A DNA stretch of 64,000 nucleotides from Enterobacter sp. 638 (GCF_000016325.1 NC_009436.1:186001-250000); one strand, 5' to 3'; shown: positions 51,835 to 64,000, counted from the first letter of the stretch. Notes: generated by a model not told the origin, from the sequence alone. Made by a program: numbers and translations.

Positions 51835-52601
51835 GAGTACGCCTCCAGAAATCCGGTTAGCGGGCTGCTGGCCTGCGCCTGAGCGCGGCGAGACCCTGGG
51901 CCTGATTGCCGCGCCAATGCGCCCGCTTCCACTGCCAGACGGAAGGCGCGCGCCATCATCACTGGATCGTCCGCCACGGCAATCGCTGTATTAACCAATA
52001 CCGCGTCTGCTCCCATCTCCAGCGCCTGTGCCGCGTGGCTTGGCACGCCGATACCGGCATCGACCACCACAGGAATGGTGGCTTGTTCGATAATGATTTC
52101 CAGCATCGCTCGGGTTTCCAGCCCCTGGTTTGAACCGATAGGCGCGCCGAGCGGCATGACCGCCGCGCAGCCCACTTCTTCGAGGCGCTTACACAGAACG
52201 GGGTCCGCACCGCAGTAAGGCAAAACGGTGAATCCCTGTTTGACCAGCAACTCAGCGGCTTTCAGCGTCTCGATAGGATCGGGCATCAACCAGCGCGCAT
52301 CCGGGTGGATTTCCAGCTTCAGCCAGCTCGTGCCCAGCGCCTCGCGCGCCAGGTGTGCGGCAAAAATCGCCTCTTCAGCGGTCTTTGCACCAGACGTATT
52401 GGGTAGCAGCGTCACACCGGCCTCCAGCAGTGGTGCAAGGATGGCATCATTATGATTGCGCAGATCCACGCGCTTCATTGCCAGGGTCACCAGTTGGCTG
52501 CCGCTCTCGCGGATGGCGCTCACCATCAACTGTGGAGAGGCGAATTTTCCTGTACCGGTAAACAGATGAGAATCAAAGGTTTTATCAGCAATACATAACA
52601 T
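51831..52601 (-). CDS. thiG: Thiazole synthase ThiG
   Basis: The protein has 256 aa when started at 52601 ([16 protein letters not shown]), the E. coli length, with GGGAGG upstream. A 25-residue extension is not homologous. A TIM-barrel enzyme with the Schiff-base Lys in [12 protein letters not shown] near residue 95. It combines DXP, ThiS-thiocarboxylate and dehydroglycine. Confidence 0.95.
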   Translation of the reverse strand: MLCIADKTFDSHLFTGTGKFASPQLMVSAIRESGSQLVTLAMKRVDLRNHNDAILAPLLEAGVTLLPNTSGAKTAEEAIFAAHLAREALGTSWLKLEIHPDARWLMPDPIETLKAAELLVKQGFTVLPYCGADPVLCKRLEEVGCAAVMPLGAPIGSNQGLETRAMLEIIIEQATIPVVVDAGIGVPSHAAQALEMGADAVLVNTAIAVADDPVMMARAFRLAVEAGALARQSGPGSRRAQAQASSPLTGFLEAYS

Positions 52602-52602
52602 G

Positions 52603-52803
52603 TCAGCCTCCCGCAATGACCTGAAAAAGCAGGATCTGATCGCCGTCGCGCACCTGCTGAAGTCCCCACTGCTCACGCGGCAGGATCTGTTGATTGAGTG
52701 CCAGCGCCACGCCAGGTTTTAGCTGCTGCAACTGGTCAAGCAGTGTGGCGACGGTTAACCCGTCCACACACTGCATCGGTTCGTCGTTAAACAGAATTCG
52801 CAT
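52603..52803 (-). CDS. thiS: Sulfur carrier protein ThiS
   Basis: The protein has 66 aa, a ubiquitin-like fold ending in the required Gly-Gly (QVIAGG). Start at 52803 ([12 protein letters not shown]) overlaps the thiF end by 17 nt. Adenylated by ThiF and thiocarboxylated before donating sulfur to ThiG. Confidence 0.95.
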   Translation of the reverse strand: MRILFNDEPMQCVDGLTVATLLDQLQQLKPGVALALNQQILPREQWGLQQVRDGDQILLFQVIAGG

Positions 52804-53542
52804 GATGCCCCCCGCAGACACGACATCCGCTGGCGCGTTGCAACGCCAACTGACGCCAGCTCCCGACGCGGGCATCAAAAAGCCGCAGCGTATTGCGTGG
52901 GGTTTCCATACCGCTCAGCAGCTTGATGGCCTCAAGCGCCTGCAAGGTCCCCATCACGCCGACCACCGGGCCGAGAATACCTGCCGTGCGGCAGTTACGC
53001 TGCGGCTCGTCGTCATCTGACCACAGGCAGCGATAACAGCCTTGCGTCCACGGGGGCGTCAGCACCATGAGCTGCCCGCCAAAACCGACTGCGCTGGCGG
53101 TAATCAGCGGCGTGTTGAGGGCAACGCAAGCGGCGTTTATCGCCTGACGTGCGGTCATATTGTCGGTGCAATCCAGCACCACGTCGGCACGATCAACTTC
53201 GTGGCGAAGGGCTTCGCCTTCGAGCTTTTCCTGTAAGGCGATAAGCTGAATATCAGGATTCAGTTGGGCGAGCCGCTGCTTTGTCACCTGTGCTTTTGGC
53301 TGGCCGAGATCGTCCATCGTGAACAGGGTTTGCCGTTGTAAATTGCTCAAATGGATATCGTCATCGTCGGCTAAGACCAGTGTTCCAATACCCGCCCCCG
53401 TCAGATATTGCGCCGCCGGTGCGCCTAGCCCGCCAAGGCCGATAAGCAACACCCGACTGGCGAGCAATTTTTGCTGTCCGTCGATGGCGATATCTTCCAG
53501 CATGATCTGACGGCTGTAGCGCATAAAGTCGCTGTCATTCAT
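52787..53542 (-). CDS. thiF: ThiS adenylyltransferase ThiF
   Basis: The protein has 251 aa in the E1/MoeB family. The nucleotide loop is [13 protein letters not shown]. Zinc cysteines are CYRCLW and CRVCG. The reactive Cys lies in [12 protein letters not shown], near residue 184. Overlaps thiE by 8 nt. Confidence 0.95.
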   Translation of the reverse strand: MNDSDFMRYSRQIMLEDIAIDGQQKLLASRVLLIGLGGLGAPAAQYLTGAGIGTLVLADDDDIHLSNLQRQTLFTMDDLGQPKAQVTKQRLAQLNPDIQLIALQEKLEGEALRHEVDRADVVLDCTDNMTARQAINAACVALNTPLITASAVGFGGQLMVLTPPWTQGCYRCLWSDDDEPQRNCRTAGILGPVVGVMGTLQALEAIKLLSGMETPRNTLRLFDARVGSWRQLALQRASGCRVCGGHHANSV

Positions 53543-54169
53543 CGCCCGCTCCTGCCAGTTGCAATAACTGTGCTGTGGCTACCTGCCAGTCGGCGGCCTG
53601 CGTAATCGCGCTGACCACAGCCACACTCCCGACGCCGGTTTTCAGTACCGCAGGGACACGTTCAAGGCTGATGCCGCCGATGGCGACGGTTGGATAATCA
53701 GCCAGGCGTTCAATGTGGCGCGTCAGTTGCTCAAGACCCTGCGGAGCAGAAGGCATCTGCTTGGTTTGTGTTGGAAAAACATGGCCGAGCGCGATATAGG
53801 ATGGGCGCGCCGCTAGCGCCACGTCGATCTCCATATCGTCATGCGTAGACACGCCCAGACGTAAACCGGCGTTGCGAATGGCGCTCAGATCGGTGGTTTC
53901 CAGATCCTCCTGACCCAGATGCACGCCATAAGCCTGATGCTGGATCGCCAGTTGCCAGTAATCGTTGATAAATAAGCGAGCGCCATAACGGCGTCCCAGC
54001 TTAATGGCATTTGCCACGTCGGGCTCAACGTCTTCATCGCATTTGTCTTTGATGCGTAGCTGGAGCGTTTTCACACCGGCCTGAAGCAGTCGCTCAATCC
54101 ACACCACGCTGTCTACTACGGGGTAAAGGCCTAAGCGAAAAGGGACGGGCGGAAAATCGGGCTGATACA

Positions 54170-54170
<1 letters not shown>
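53535..54170 (-). CDS. thiE: Thiamine phosphate synthase ThiE
   Basis: The protein has 211 aa. A TIM barrel joining HMP-PP and thiazole phosphate to give thiamine phosphate. Motifs include [21 protein letters not shown] and GHVFPTQTK. The start overlaps the thiC stop by one base (TAATG). Confidence 0.95.
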
Positions 54171-56065
<1,895 letters not shown>

Positions 56066-56151
56066 TCATTCCAAAATAGTAAAGGAAGTGGCTTGTCAGA
56101 CGACGGATGAAGCAAGAGGTGATCGCCCAGAGGCGATACAACAGCAGATTG

Positions 56152-56248
56152 ACTCTTGTTCCCTTCGCAGGTATTAGCCTGATCAGGTTCCGCGGATCCC
56201 GAATTAACGGTCTCAGCCCGGCTTACGCACTGGGCACTCCGACAAGAA
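56152..56248 (-). promoter_or_regulatory. TPP riboswitch (THI box)
   Basis: On the minus strand the leader has the conserved blocks GCTGAGA, AACCTGATC, TAATACCTGCGAAGGGAA in order. A closing P1 helix forms from CTTGT and ACAAG. It lies about 90 nt upstream of thiC and represses translation when thiamine pyrophosphate is bound. Confidence 0.95.
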
Positions 56249-56252
56249 ATTT

Positions 56253-56340
56253 ACACTCCATCCTTCAAGCTGCCTCGTTATTGGCTGCCTTCATTCACCC
56301 CGGTCACTTACTGGTGCAAGCTCCCGGGGATTCACTCAGT
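56253..56340 (-). repeat. ERIC-like element, internally shortened
   Basis: On the minus strand the order GTGAATCCCCGGGAGCTTGC, AGTAAGTGACCGGGGTGAAT, GAAGGCAGCCAA and GGCAGCTTGAAGGATGGAG follows the 127-bp ERIC/IRU consensus with a missing central part. It abuts the 5' end of the TPP riboswitch. Confidence 0.85.
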
Positions 56341-56377
56341 TGCCGCCGCGATGCAGCATGAATGATTTCGTGTAATA

Positions 56378-56396
56378 CCCCCTCGTGAGAGGGGCG
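56378..56396 (-). terminator. Possible rsd hairpin terminator
   Basis: CCCCTC-GTGA-GAGGGG lies 35 bp beyond the rsd stop. The tail on the minus strand (GTATTACACG) is only weakly U-rich, so activity is uncertain. Confidence 0.4.
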
Positions 56397-56430
56397 AATA
56401 TTTGTAAACTACGCGTTAACGATGAATAAC

Positions 56431-56928
56431 TCAAGCTGGCCGCGCGACGTTATCTTCGTTGCTGGCCTTTAAATTGTTGTCCAGCGCGAGGGCAATCAGC
56501 TTGTCTTCCAGCGTAAAGCGTCCTTCCAGGGCTTCGCCGAGATCGGACAGCGCCTGCTGAAATTCCAGATAGTTATCCTGGTCGATCGCATTTTCGAGCG
56601 TGGAGTCGTAATAATCCATAATCTGCTGGGTGTTTGCTTCCAGCTGCGGGTAGAGTTTTGTCGCCGCTAAATACGGATTCGTCCCTTCCATTTCACGGAT
56701 AATACGTTCATAAATATTGAAATGGCCGTCGGAAAGGTAATCCACCAGACTCTGACAGAAATTATCCAGCGCTTTTTCGTTCAGGCGCATATAGGATTCT
56801 TTGCCAGGCTTAATGCCAACCAGATTATAGTAAGCAACAAGCAATTGTTTGCGCACGTGCAGCCAGCGATCGACCAGTTTATTACTTCCTCCAACGCGCT
56901 CTGTCAGGCTTTCTAGCTGGTTTAGCAT
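56431..56928 (-). CDS. rsd: Anti-sigma-70 factor Rsd
   Basis: The protein has 165 aa (E. coli 158), all-helical, beginning MLNQLESLTERVGGSNKLVD. It sequesters RpoD in stationary phase and, in E. coli, also stimulates SpoT with HPr control. It is divergent from nudC and lies upstream of thiC. Confidence 0.95.
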   Translation of the reverse strand: MLNQLESLTERVGGSNKLVDRWLHVRKQLLVAYYNLVGIKPGKESYMRLNEKALDNFCQSLVDYLSDGHFNIYERIIREMEGTNPYLAATKLYPQLEANTQQIMDYYDSTLENAIDQDNYLEFQQALSDLGEALEGRFTLEDKLIALALDNNLKASNEDNVARPA

Positions 56929-57024
56929 GTTTGACTCCGCAAGGTTAAGGTTAAAAGCTGCCCGCCTAAATTTGTAAGAATATTGTTATCAACATGCCTG
57001 TGAAGCGAAGGTAGTGCAATAGAT

Positions 57025-57801
57025 ATGGATCGTATAATTGAAAAATTAGATCGTGGCTGGTGGATCGTCAGCCATGAACAAAAATTATGGTTGCCCGCAG
57101 GGGAGTTACCTCATGGCGATGCCGAGCAATTCGATCTTGTGGGGCAACCCGCATTAAAGATCGGTGAATGGCAGGGCGATGCAGTGTGGTTGATCCAACA
57201 GAATCGCCGTCAGGATATGGGATCGGTGCGTCAGGTGATGGATCTTGATGCTGGCCTGTTTCAGCTGGCCGGGCGCGGTGTGCAGTTAGCTGAGTTCTAT
57301 CGCTCGCATAAGTTCTGCGGCTACTGCGGTCACGCCATGCATCCGAGCAAAACCGAGTGGGCGCTGTTGTGCAGCCACTGCCGTGAGCGCTATTACCCGC
57401 AAATTGCTCCCTGCATCATCGTTGCGATTCGTCGCGATGATTCGATTTTACTGGCGCAGCACGTCCGCCACCGTAACGGTATTCACACGGTATTGGCTGG
57501 ATTTGTTGAGGTCGGCGAAACGCTGGAGCAAACCGTCGCGCGTGAAGTGATGGAAGAGAGCGGGATTAAAGTCAAAAATCTGCGTTACGTTACCTCTCAG
57601 CCATGGCCTTTCCCAATGTCACTGATGACGGCCTTTATGGCTGACTATGACAGCGGCGACATCGTCATCGACCCGAAAGAGCTGCTGGAAGCAAACTGGT
57701 ATCGCTACGACGATTTACCACTGTTACCGCCACCGGGCACCGTGGCGCGTCGCCTGATTGAAGATACCGTGGCAATGTGTCGGGCCGACTATGAAGTCTG
57801 A
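57025..57801 (+). CDS. nudC: NAD+ diphosphatase / NAD-cap decapping hydrolase NudC
   Basis: The protein has 258 aa. The zinc ribbon is [11 protein letters not shown] then LCSHC. The Nudix box is [20 protein letters not shown], followed by the NADH-specific QPWPFPMS. It removes NAD caps from RNA and hydrolyses NADH. Confidence 0.96.
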   Translation: MDRIIEKLDRGWWIVSHEQKLWLPAGELPHGDAEQFDLVGQPALKIGEWQGDAVWLIQQNRRQDMGSVRQVMDLDAGLFQLAGRGVQLAEFYRSHKFCGYCGHAMHPSKTEWALLCSHCRERYYPQIAPCIIVAIRRDDSILLAQHVRHRNGIHTVLAGFVEVGETLEQTVAREVMEESGIKVKNLRYVTSQPWPFPMSLMTAFMADYDSGDIVIDPKELLEANWYRYDDLPLLPPPGTVARRLIEDTVAMCRADYEV

Positions 57802-57845
57802 ATGACGTGATACACTAGCGGCAAGATGCTTAAGGAACCTGCAAA

Positions 57846-58910
57846 ATGACCGAACTGAAGAACGATCGTTATCTGCGTGCGCTGCTGCGCCAACCCGTTG
57901 ATGTCACCCCGGTGTGGATGATGCGCCAGGCAGGTCGCTATCTTCCGGAATATAAAGCGACGCGAGCGCAGGCGGGCGATTTTATGTCGCTGTGCAAAAA
58001 CGCAGAGCTGGCCTGTGAAGTGACGCTTCAGCCGCTGCGCCGTTTCCCGCTTGATGCGGCGATCCTTTTTTCAGACATCCTGACCATCCCGGATGCGATG
58101 GGTCTTGGTTTGTATTTCGAAACGGGCGAAGGCCCGCGCTTTACCTCGCCGATCAAGAGCAAAGCCGATATTGATAAGCTGCCGATTCCGGATCCGGAAG
58201 GTGAACTGGGTTACGTGATGAACGCGGTGCGCACCATTCGCCGCGAGCTGAAGGGCGAAGTACCGCTGATTGGTTTTTCCGGTAGCCCGTGGACGCTGGC
58301 GACCTATATGGTCGAAGGCGGCAGCAGCAAAGCCTTTACCGTCATCAAAAAGATGATGTATGCCGAGCCGATGGCCCTGCACGCGTTGCTGGATAAGCTG
58401 GCGAAAAGCGTCACGCTGTATCTCAATGCGCAGATTAAAGCGGGCGCGCAGTCGGTGATGATCTTCGATACCTGGGGCGGCGTGCTCACAGGACGTGATT
58501 ATCAGCAGTTCTCTCTCTACTACATGCACAAAATTATCGATGGCCTGCTGCGTGAAAACGAAGGTCGTCGTGTGCCGGTGACGCTGTTCACCAAAGGCGG
58601 CGGACAATGGCTCGAAGCGATGGCGGCCACCGGTTGTGATGCGCTGGGCCTTGACTGGACCACCGATATTGCCGATGCGCGTCGTCGCGTGGGCGATACC
58701 GTCGCGCTGCAGGGCAACATGGATCCGTCGATGCTTTACGCGCAGCCTGCACGTATCGAAGAAGAGGTAGCGTCTATACTTGCAGGTTTCGGCCAGGGCG
58801 AAGGCCACGTCTTCAACCTGGGCCACGGTATTCATCAGGATGTACCGCCAGAGCACGCTGGCGCGTTTGTGGAGGCGGTGCACCGACATTCTGCCCAGTA
58901 TCATCTGTAA
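57846..58910 (+). CDS. hemE: Uroporphyrinogen decarboxylase
   Basis: The protein has 354 aa. [15 protein letters not shown] is the signature of the family, and the second signature [16 protein letters not shown] is near residue 145. It converts uroporphyrinogen III to coproporphyrinogen III. Followed by nfi after 9 bp. Confidence 0.97.
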   Translation: MTELKNDRYLRALLRQPVDVTPVWMMRQAGRYLPEYKATRAQAGDFMSLCKNAELACEVTLQPLRRFPLDAAILFSDILTIPDAMGLGLYFETGEGPRFTSPIKSKADIDKLPIPDPEGELGYVMNAVRTIRRELKGEVPLIGFSGSPWTLATYMVEGGSSKAFTVIKKMMYAEPMALHALLDKLAKSVTLYLNAQIKAGAQSVMIFDTWGGVLTGRDYQQFSLYYMHKIIDGLLRENEGRRVPVTLFTKGGGQWLEAMAATGCDALGLDWTTDIADARRRVGDTVALQGNMDPSMLYAQPARIEEEVASILAGFGQGEGHVFNLGHGIHQDVPPEHAGAFVEAVHRHSAQYHL

Positions 58911-58919
58911 GGAGTTGTT

Positions 58920-59591
58920 ATGGATCTCGCGTCGTTACGCGCTCAGCAAATCGAACTTGCCTCGTCAGTGATCCTTGAGGATCGTCTGGATAAGGATCCG
59001 CCGCAGCTGATCGCCGGTGCCGACGTTGGATTTGAACAGGGTGGTGAGGTGACGCGGGCAGCGATGGTGCTCTTGAAGTATCCATCGCTGGAACTGGTTG
59101 AATATAAGGTGGCGCGAATCGCCACCACCATGCCGTACATTCCAGGCTTTCTCTCCTTTCGTGAATATCCCGCGCTGCTGGCAGCGTGGGAACAACTCTC
59201 GCAAAAACCCGATCTGCTGTTTGTGGATGGTCATGGGATCTCCCACCCGCGTCGTCTGGGCGTCGCCAGCCATTTTGGTTTGCTGGTGGATGTCCCAACA
59301 ATTGGCGTGGCGAAAAAGCGCCTGTGTGGGAAATTTGAACCCCTTTCCGCTGAGCCGGGCGCGCTGGCACCGTTGATGGATAAAGGCGAGCAGCTGGCGT
59401 GGGTCTGGCGCAGCAAAGCGCGATGCAATCCGCTGTTCGTAGCGACTGGGCACCGCGTGAGCACGGACAGTGCCCTGGCGTGGGTGCAGCGTTGTATGAA
59501 AGGTTACCGTTTACCAGAGCCGACGCGCTGGGCTGATGCGGTTGCATCGGCGCGCCCGGCTTTTATTCGTTGGCAGGAAATTCAACCTTGA
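58920..59591 (+). CDS. nfi: Endonuclease V
   Basis: The protein has 223 aa and nicks DNA one base 3' of deoxyinosine. Catalytic acidic residues occur in GADVGFE (Asp35) and [14 protein letters not shown] (Asp near 110). It is co-oriented with hemE and probably cotranscribed. Confidence 0.95.
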
Positions 59592-59632
59592 TTCAGGTAA
59601 ACTGCCGCTAATTTCCGATTCGAGACATCATC

Positions 59633-60223
59633 ATGTTACAAAACCCGATTCATCTGCGCCTTGAGAAGCTGGAAAGCTGGCAGCACGTGACCTTTATGGC
59701 TTGCCTGTGCGAGCGCATGTATCCCAATTATGCGACGTTCTGCAAGGAAACCGAATTTGGTGAAGGCCAGATTTATCGCCGTATTCTTGATCTGATTTGG
59801 GAAACACTGACGGTTAAAGACGCGAAGGTGAACTTTGACTCTCAGCTCGAAAAGCTGGAAGAGGCGATCCCGTCGGCGGATGACTACGATATGTATGGTG
59901 TCTATCCGGCGATCGACGCCTGCGTGGCATTGAGTGAACTGGTGCATTCGCGTTTAAGCGGTGAAACTCTGGAGCATGCCATCGAAGTAAGTAAGGCGTC
60001 GATTACCACCGTTGCGATGCTGGAAATGACGCAAGAAGGTCGTGAAATGACCGACGAAGAGCTGAGAGTGAACCCGGCAGTTGAGCAAGAATGGGACATT
60101 CAGTGGGAAATATTCCGACTTTTGGCCGACTGCGAAGAACGCGATATTGAACTGATAAAAGGCCTGCGCGCGGACTTACGCGAGGCGGGTGAGAGTAATA
60201 TTGGTATAATTTTTAACCAGTGA
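59633..60223 (+). CDS. yjaG: YjaG, DUF416 protein
   Basis: The protein has 196 aa, matching E. coli YjaG in length and position. It is helical and acidic, with no signal peptide or catalytic motif seen. Function is unknown. Confidence 0.92.
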   Translation: MLQNPIHLRLEKLESWQHVTFMACLCERMYPNYATFCKETEFGEGQIYRRILDLIWETLTVKDAKVNFDSQLEKLEEAIPSADDYDMYGVYPAIDACVALSELVHSRLSGETLEHAIEVSKASITTVAMLEMTQEGREMTDEELRVNPAVEQEWDIQWEIFRLLADCEERDIELIKGLRADLREAGESNIGIIFNQ

Positions 60224-60409
60224 GACAATAAAACGTGATTTAACGCCTGTTTTGTCGCACCTCTACTCTTCCCTTCTGCCCCCCGTCTGGTCTACATTTG
60301 GGGGGCGAAAAAAAGTGGCTATCGGTGCGTGTATGCAGGAGAGTGCTTTTTTGGCATTTTCGTCGCACTCGATGCTTAGCAAGCGATAAACACATTGAAA
60401 GGATAACTT

Positions 60410-60682
60410 ATGAACAAGACTCAACTGATTGATGTAATTGCGGACAAGGCTGATCTGTCTAAAGTGCAGGCTAAAGCTGCACTGGAATCCACCCTGGCTG
60501 CTATTACTGAGTCTCTGAAAGAAGGCGATGCTGTACAACTGGTTGGTTTCGGTACCTTCAAAGTGAACCACCGCGCTGAGCGTACTGGCCGCAACCCGCA
60601 GACCGGTAAAGAAATCAAAATTGCTGCTGCTAACGTACCAGCATTTGTTTCTGGTAAAGCACTGAAAGACGCAGTTAAGTAA
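60410..60682 (+). CDS. hupA: DNA-binding protein HU-alpha
   Basis: The protein has 90 aa, a histone-like nucleoid protein forming HU-alpha2 or alpha-beta dimers. The DNA-intercalating arm has [12 protein letters not shown] with the conserved Pro. AAAGGATAACTT precedes the ATG. The 186-bp upstream gap has a CCCCCC/GGGGGG inverted repeat near 60279-60305 of unknown role. Confidence 0.97.
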   Translation: MNKTQLIDVIADKADLSKVQAKAALESTLAAITESLKEGDAVQLVGFGTFKVNHRAERTGRNPQTGKEIKIAAANVPAFVSGKALKDAVK

Positions 60683-60687
60683 GCCGC

Positions 60688-61386
60688 GTGGCAGTGAACA
60701 GTTTTAACAAGGGGGCGGTTTCGCCCCTTTTGTCTGTCTGGCGCTCAACGTTGGCGCTGGCAGGCGTGCTGTTGCTTTCGGCCTGCAGCCATGATTCCGC
60801 TCTGCCGCCCTTCACCGCGAGTGGATACGCGGCCGATCAGGGTGCGGTGCGAATCTGGCGTAAAGACGTCAATGGTGAAGTCCATCTCCTTTCTGCATTC
60901 AGTCCGTGGCACAAGGGCAATACCTCTACAGCGGAATACCGCTGGCAGGATGATGCGCTGTCGCTGATTGAACTCAATATCTACAGTAAAACGCCTGAAC
61001 ACATTCGTGTCCGGTTTGATGGTCGCGGCGAGCTGAGCTTTATGCAGCGCGAAGTTGACGGCCAAAAGCAGCAGCTCTCAAGCGATCAAATCGCTTTATA
61101 CCGCTATCGCGCCGAACAAATCCGCCAGACCAGCGATGCGCTGCGTCAGGGACGCGTTGTGCTGCGCCAGGGGCGCTGGCATGCCGATGGCACGGTGACC
61201 ACCTGTGAAAGTCAAACGATCAAACCTGATTTGGACGCGTGGGCAAGGGAGCGTATCGAAAGACGCCAACGTCATTCGTCAATGGAAGTGAGTGTGGCCT
61301 GGCTTGAAGCATCTGAAGGTTCGCAGCTGTTGCTGGTGGCAAATGAAGATTTTTGTACCTGGCAGCCGACAGAAAAACACTTCTGA
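60688..61386 (+). CDS. yjaH: YjaH, DUF1481 lipoprotein
   Basis: The product is about 232 aa from a GTG at 60688; GTG 60694 is equally possible. A hydrophobic signal ends in the lipobox LLSAC (Cys33). The gene starts 5 bp after hupA and may be cotranscribed. Function is unknown. In E. coli zraP-zraSR follow, but here purD comes next. Confidence 0.85.
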   Translation: MAVNSFNKGAVSPLLSVWRSTLALAGVLLLSACSHDSALPPFTASGYAADQGAVRIWRKDVNGEVHLLSAFSPWHKGNTSTAEYRWQDDALSLIELNIYSKTPEHIRVRFDGRGELSFMQREVDGQKQQLSSDQIALYRYRAEQIRQTSDALRQGRVVLRQGRWHADGTVTTCESQTIKPDLDAWARERIERRQRHSSMEVSVAWLEASEGSQLLLVANEDFCTWQPTEKHF

Positions 61387-61423
61387 TTGAAAACCCCCTC
61401 CAGACGGAGAGGGCCAACATGAA

Positions 61424-62716
61424 TTACTCGCCTTGCTCGCGTGCAATCGCACGATAACCAATATCGTTGCGGCTAAAGCTGCCGTCCCAGTGAATATCAG
61501 CCATCAGTGCATACGCACGTTTCTGCGCTTCAGCAACCGTATTTCCCAGCGCCGTTGCGCACAGTACGCGCCCGCCATTGGTCAATACACGATCGTCGTC
61601 TGCGAGTTTCGTCCCGGCGTGGAACACTTTACCGCCATCGACTTCTTCGAGCGGCAGGCCGTGGATCTCGTCACCGTTGCGATAATCACCCGGATAACCG
61701 CCCGCAGCGATCACCACGCCCAGAGAAGCGCGATCGTCCCACTCGGATGTTTTCTCATCCAGCTTGCCTTCGCATGCTGCCAGACACAGTTCAACCAGAT
61801 CGGACTTCATACGCAGCATGATTGGCTGAGTTTCTGGGTCACCGAAGCGGCAGTTGAATTCGATAACTTTTGGATTGCCCTGCTTGTCGATCATCAGACC
61901 GGCGTACAGGAAACCGGTGTAGGTGTTGCCTTCTGCTGCCATACCTTTGACGGTTGGCCAGATGATGCGGTCCATGGTGCGCTGGTGGACTTCATCAGTC
62001 ACAACCGGTGCCGGAGAGTAAGCGCCCATTCCGCCGGTATTCGGCCCGGTATCCGCATCGCCAACGCGTTTGTGATCCTGGCTGGTGGCCATCGGCAGCA
62101 CGTGCTCGCCGTCAACCATGACAATAAAGCTGGCCTCTTCACCGTCGAGGAACTCCTCAATCACGATACGATGACCCGCATCGCCAAAAGCGTTGCCCGC
62201 CAGCATATCCTGAACCGCGGCTTCGGCTTCTTCGAGCGTCATCGCGACGATAACGCCTTTACCGGCCGCCAGACCGTCGGCTTTAATGACGATCGGTGCG
62301 CCTTTTTCACGCAAATAAGCCAGTGCAGGTTCAACTTCAGTGAAGTTCTGATATTCGCCCGTCGGGATTTTATGACGCGCGAGGAAATCTTTAGTGAACG
62401 CTTTAGAGCCTTCCAGCTGTGCAGCGCCTTCTGTAGGACCAAAGATTGTCAGGCCAGCGGCGCGGAATGCATCAACCACGCCAATGACCAGCGGTGCTTC
62501 CGGACCGACGATGGTGAGATCGATTTTCTCGCTCTGAGCAAAATTCAGCAGCGCCGGAATATCGGTCACACCGATAGCCACATTCTGCAGAGTGGGTTCC
62601 AGTGCCGTACCAGCGTTACCCGGCGCGACAAAAACGGTGCTCACCCGCGGCGACTGCGCAGCTTTCCATGCCAGAGCGTGCTCGCGCCCGCCGTTACCAA
62701 TGACTAATACTTTCAT
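61424..62716 (-). CDS. purD: Phosphoribosylamine-glycine ligase
   Basis: The protein has 430 aa. It is an ATP-grasp enzyme making GAR in purine synthesis. MKVLVIGNGGREHALAWKAA is the N-terminal domain start, and RFGDPETQ is the characteristic signature near residue 290. It is cotranscribed with purH, 14 bp downstream of it. Confidence 0.96.
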   Translation of the reverse strand: MKVLVIGNGGREHALAWKAAQSPRVSTVFVAPGNAGTALEPTLQNVAIGVTDIPALLNFAQSEKIDLTIVGPEAPLVIGVVDAFRAAGLTIFGPTEGAAQLEGSKAFTKDFLARHKIPTGEYQNFTEVEPALAYLREKGAPIVIKADGLAAGKGVIVAMTLEEAEAAVQDMLAGNAFGDAGHRIVIEEFLDGEEASFIVMVDGEHVLPMATSQDHKRVGDADTGPNTGGMGAYSPAPVVTDEVHQRTMDRIIWPTVKGMAAEGNTYTGFLYAGLMIDKQGNPKVIEFNCRFGDPETQPIMLRMKSDLVELCLAACEGKLDEKTSEWDDRASLGVVIAAGGYPGDYRNGDEIHGLPLEEVDGGKVFHAGTKLADDDRVLTNGGRVLCATALGNTVAEAQKRAYALMADIHWDGSFSRNDIGYRAIAREQGE

Positions 62717-62730
62717 TTTTGACTCCGGGA

Positions 62731-64000
62731 TTAATGGCGGAAGTGACGCATGTCGGTGAAGATCATGGCGATGCCGTGTTCGTCAGCGGCGGCGATGACT
62801 TCATCATCACGAATGGATCCGCCCGGCTGGATAACACAGGTCACGCCAACGGCTGCTGCTGCATCAATACCGTCGCGGAACGGGAAGAAGGCGTCAGATG
62901 CCATTGCGGAGCCTTTTACTTCCAGGCCTTCGTCGCTGGCTTTAATACCGGCGATTTTGGCAGAGTAGACGCGGCTCATCTGGCCTGCGCCTATGCCGAT
63001 CGTCATATTCTCTTTCGAATACACAATCGCGTTGGATTTAACAAATTTGGCGACCTTCCAGCAGAACAGCGCGTCACGCAGTTCTTGTTCGGTTGGCTGA
63101 CGTTGAGTCACGAAACGCAGGCCGCCCGCAGTCACCATGCCCAAATCACGATCCTGAACCAGCAGGCCGCCATTAACACGTTTGAAATCCAGACCTGGAA
63201 CGCGCTTAGCCCACTGACCACAAACCAGCACGCGAACGTTTTGTTTGGCTGCGGTGATTTTCAGGGCTTCTTCTGTTGCGGAAGGCGCGATGATCACTTC
63301 GACAAACTGACGGGAGATGATTGCCTGTGCCGTCTCGGCATCAAGTTCACGGTTAAACGCGATAATGCCGCCGAACGCGGACGTCGGATCGGTTTTGTAA
63401 GCCCGGTCGTAGGCTTCAAGAATAGACGTGCTGACGGCAACGCCACACGGATTGGCATGTTTCACGATGACGCATGCCGGCTCGCTGAACTCTTTCACAC
63501 ACTCCAGCGCCGCATCGGTATCGGCGATGTTGTTATAAGAGAGCGCTTTGCCTTGAACTTGTTGAGCAGTGGCGACGGACGCCTCTTTAATTTCTTCTTC
63601 TATATAGAAGGCTGCGTTCTGGTGGCTGTTTTCGCCGTAACGCATATCCTGCTTCTTAATGAAGTTCAGATTGAGGGTACGCGGGAAACGACCTGAAGGT
63701 TCGTTGCTTTCGCCGTGATAGGCCGGAACCAGGCTACCAAAGTAGTTGGCGATCATGCTGTCGTAAGCGGCGGTGTGTTCAAACGCTTTGATGGCGAGGT
63801 CGAAACGGGTCGCCAGCAGAAGAGAACCTTCGTTGGCATCCATTTCTTTAATAATGACGTCGTAGTCACTGCTCTTTACTACGATGGCAACATCTTTATG
63901 GTTCTTCGCCGCGGAGCGCACCATGGTCGGGCCACCGATATCAATGTTCTCAACGGCGTCTTCCAGTGAGCAGTTTTCGCGTGCGACGGTTTGGGCGAAC
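62731..64000 (-). CDS. purH: AICAR formyltransferase / IMP cyclohydrolase, 5'-truncated by window edge
   Basis: About 422 C-terminal residues of the bifunctional enzyme are visible. The frame continues past an internal ATG at 63924 to the window end ([27 protein letters not shown]), so the start lies beyond 64000. The AICAR transformylase domain includes [11 protein letters not shown] and [10 protein letters not shown]. Full length would be about 529 aa. Confidence 0.96.
   Translation of the reverse strand, partial: FAQTVARENCSLEDAVENIDIGGPTMVRSAAKNHKDVAIVVKSSDYDVIIKEMDANEGSLLLATRFDLAIKAFEHTAAYDSMIANYFGSLVPAYHGESNEPSGRFPRTLNLNFIKKQDMRYGENSHQNAAFYIEEEIKEASVATAQQVQGKALSYNNIADTDAALECVKEFSEPACVIVKHANPCGVAVSTSILEAYDRAYKTDPTSAFGGIIAFNRELDAETAQAIISRQFVEVIIAPSATEEALKITAAKQNVRVLVCGQWAKRVPGLDFKRVNGGLLVQDRDLGMVTAGGLRFVTQRQPTEQELRDALFCWKVAKFVKSNAIVYSKENMTIGIGAGQMSRVYSAKIAGIKASDEGLEVKGSAMASDAFFPFRDGIDAAAAVGVTCVIQPGGSIRDDEVIAAADEHGIAMIFTDMRHFRH

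Noticed and set aside
60279..60305. CCCCCC/GGGGGG inverted repeat upstream of hupA as a terminator
   Set aside because: The stem is followed by an A-run on the plus strand and no U-tract on either transcript, and yjaG ends about 55 bp earlier. Its role is unknown.
61433..62707. A long open frame antisense to purD, and a similar one opposite purH (62719-63696)
   Set aside because: Both follow the real genes' third-base pattern and show no domain.

Overview
The window is chromosomal DNA from a member of the Enterobacteriaceae, close to the Enterobacter/Lelliottia/Citrobacter group rather than E. coli itself. Most genes are near-identical in length and order to E. coli K-12 core genes recalled from family knowledge. 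The species call is inference; no search was run.

Layout. Positions 1-19,224 hold the ysaB-glyQS-yiaG-yiaF-cspA-ghrB...yiaD-bisC-yiaC-tag-yhjY-yhjX-eptB-tRNA-Pro block. An operon resembling Pseudomonas ptxS-kguEKTD (2-ketogluconate catabolism) sits between ghrB and yiaD; ghrB is its last gene. A perfect 14-bp palindrome overlaps the -35 element of the kgu promoter. Positions 19,202-26,611 are an AT-rich island bounded by an ~81-bp imperfect repeat of the tRNA-Pro 3' end plus terminator. It carries a vgrG, a LysM/lytic-transglycosylase-like effector, a periplasmic immunity gene, and a tandem array of further effector-tail/immunity cassettes: two intact and one decayed. Sequence variation in the array is confined to the effector tail and the N-terminal half of the immunity protein, between conserved arms. 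Positions 27,236-32,939 are dppABCDF. Positions 32,995-48,343 are coaA, four tRNAs, tufB, secE, nusG, rplKAJL and rpoBC. Positions 48,412-50,530 are an accessory patch: a PTS IIB/IIA pair without IIC, a palindromic operator, a CRP-like site, an unknown ORF and a second cspA-like gene with its own cold-shock leader. Positions 50,701-56,250 are thiCEFSGH under a TPP riboswitch with an ERIC-like element next to it. The window ends with rsd, nudC, hemE, nfi, yjaG, hupA, yjaH, purD and a partial purH.

Two architectural points stand out. First, dppF abuts coaA. In E. coli these loci lie about 10 map minutes apart on either side of oriC, and the orientations here fit an inversion that is nearly symmetric about the origin. 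Second, the T6SS island looks like a recombination-driven toxin/immunity switching array and is the best candidate for an undescribed system. The core genes serve translation, transcription, dipeptide uptake, thiamine, haem and purine synthesis. The accessory genes add 2-ketogluconate use, probable beta-glucoside PTS functions and interbacterial competition.
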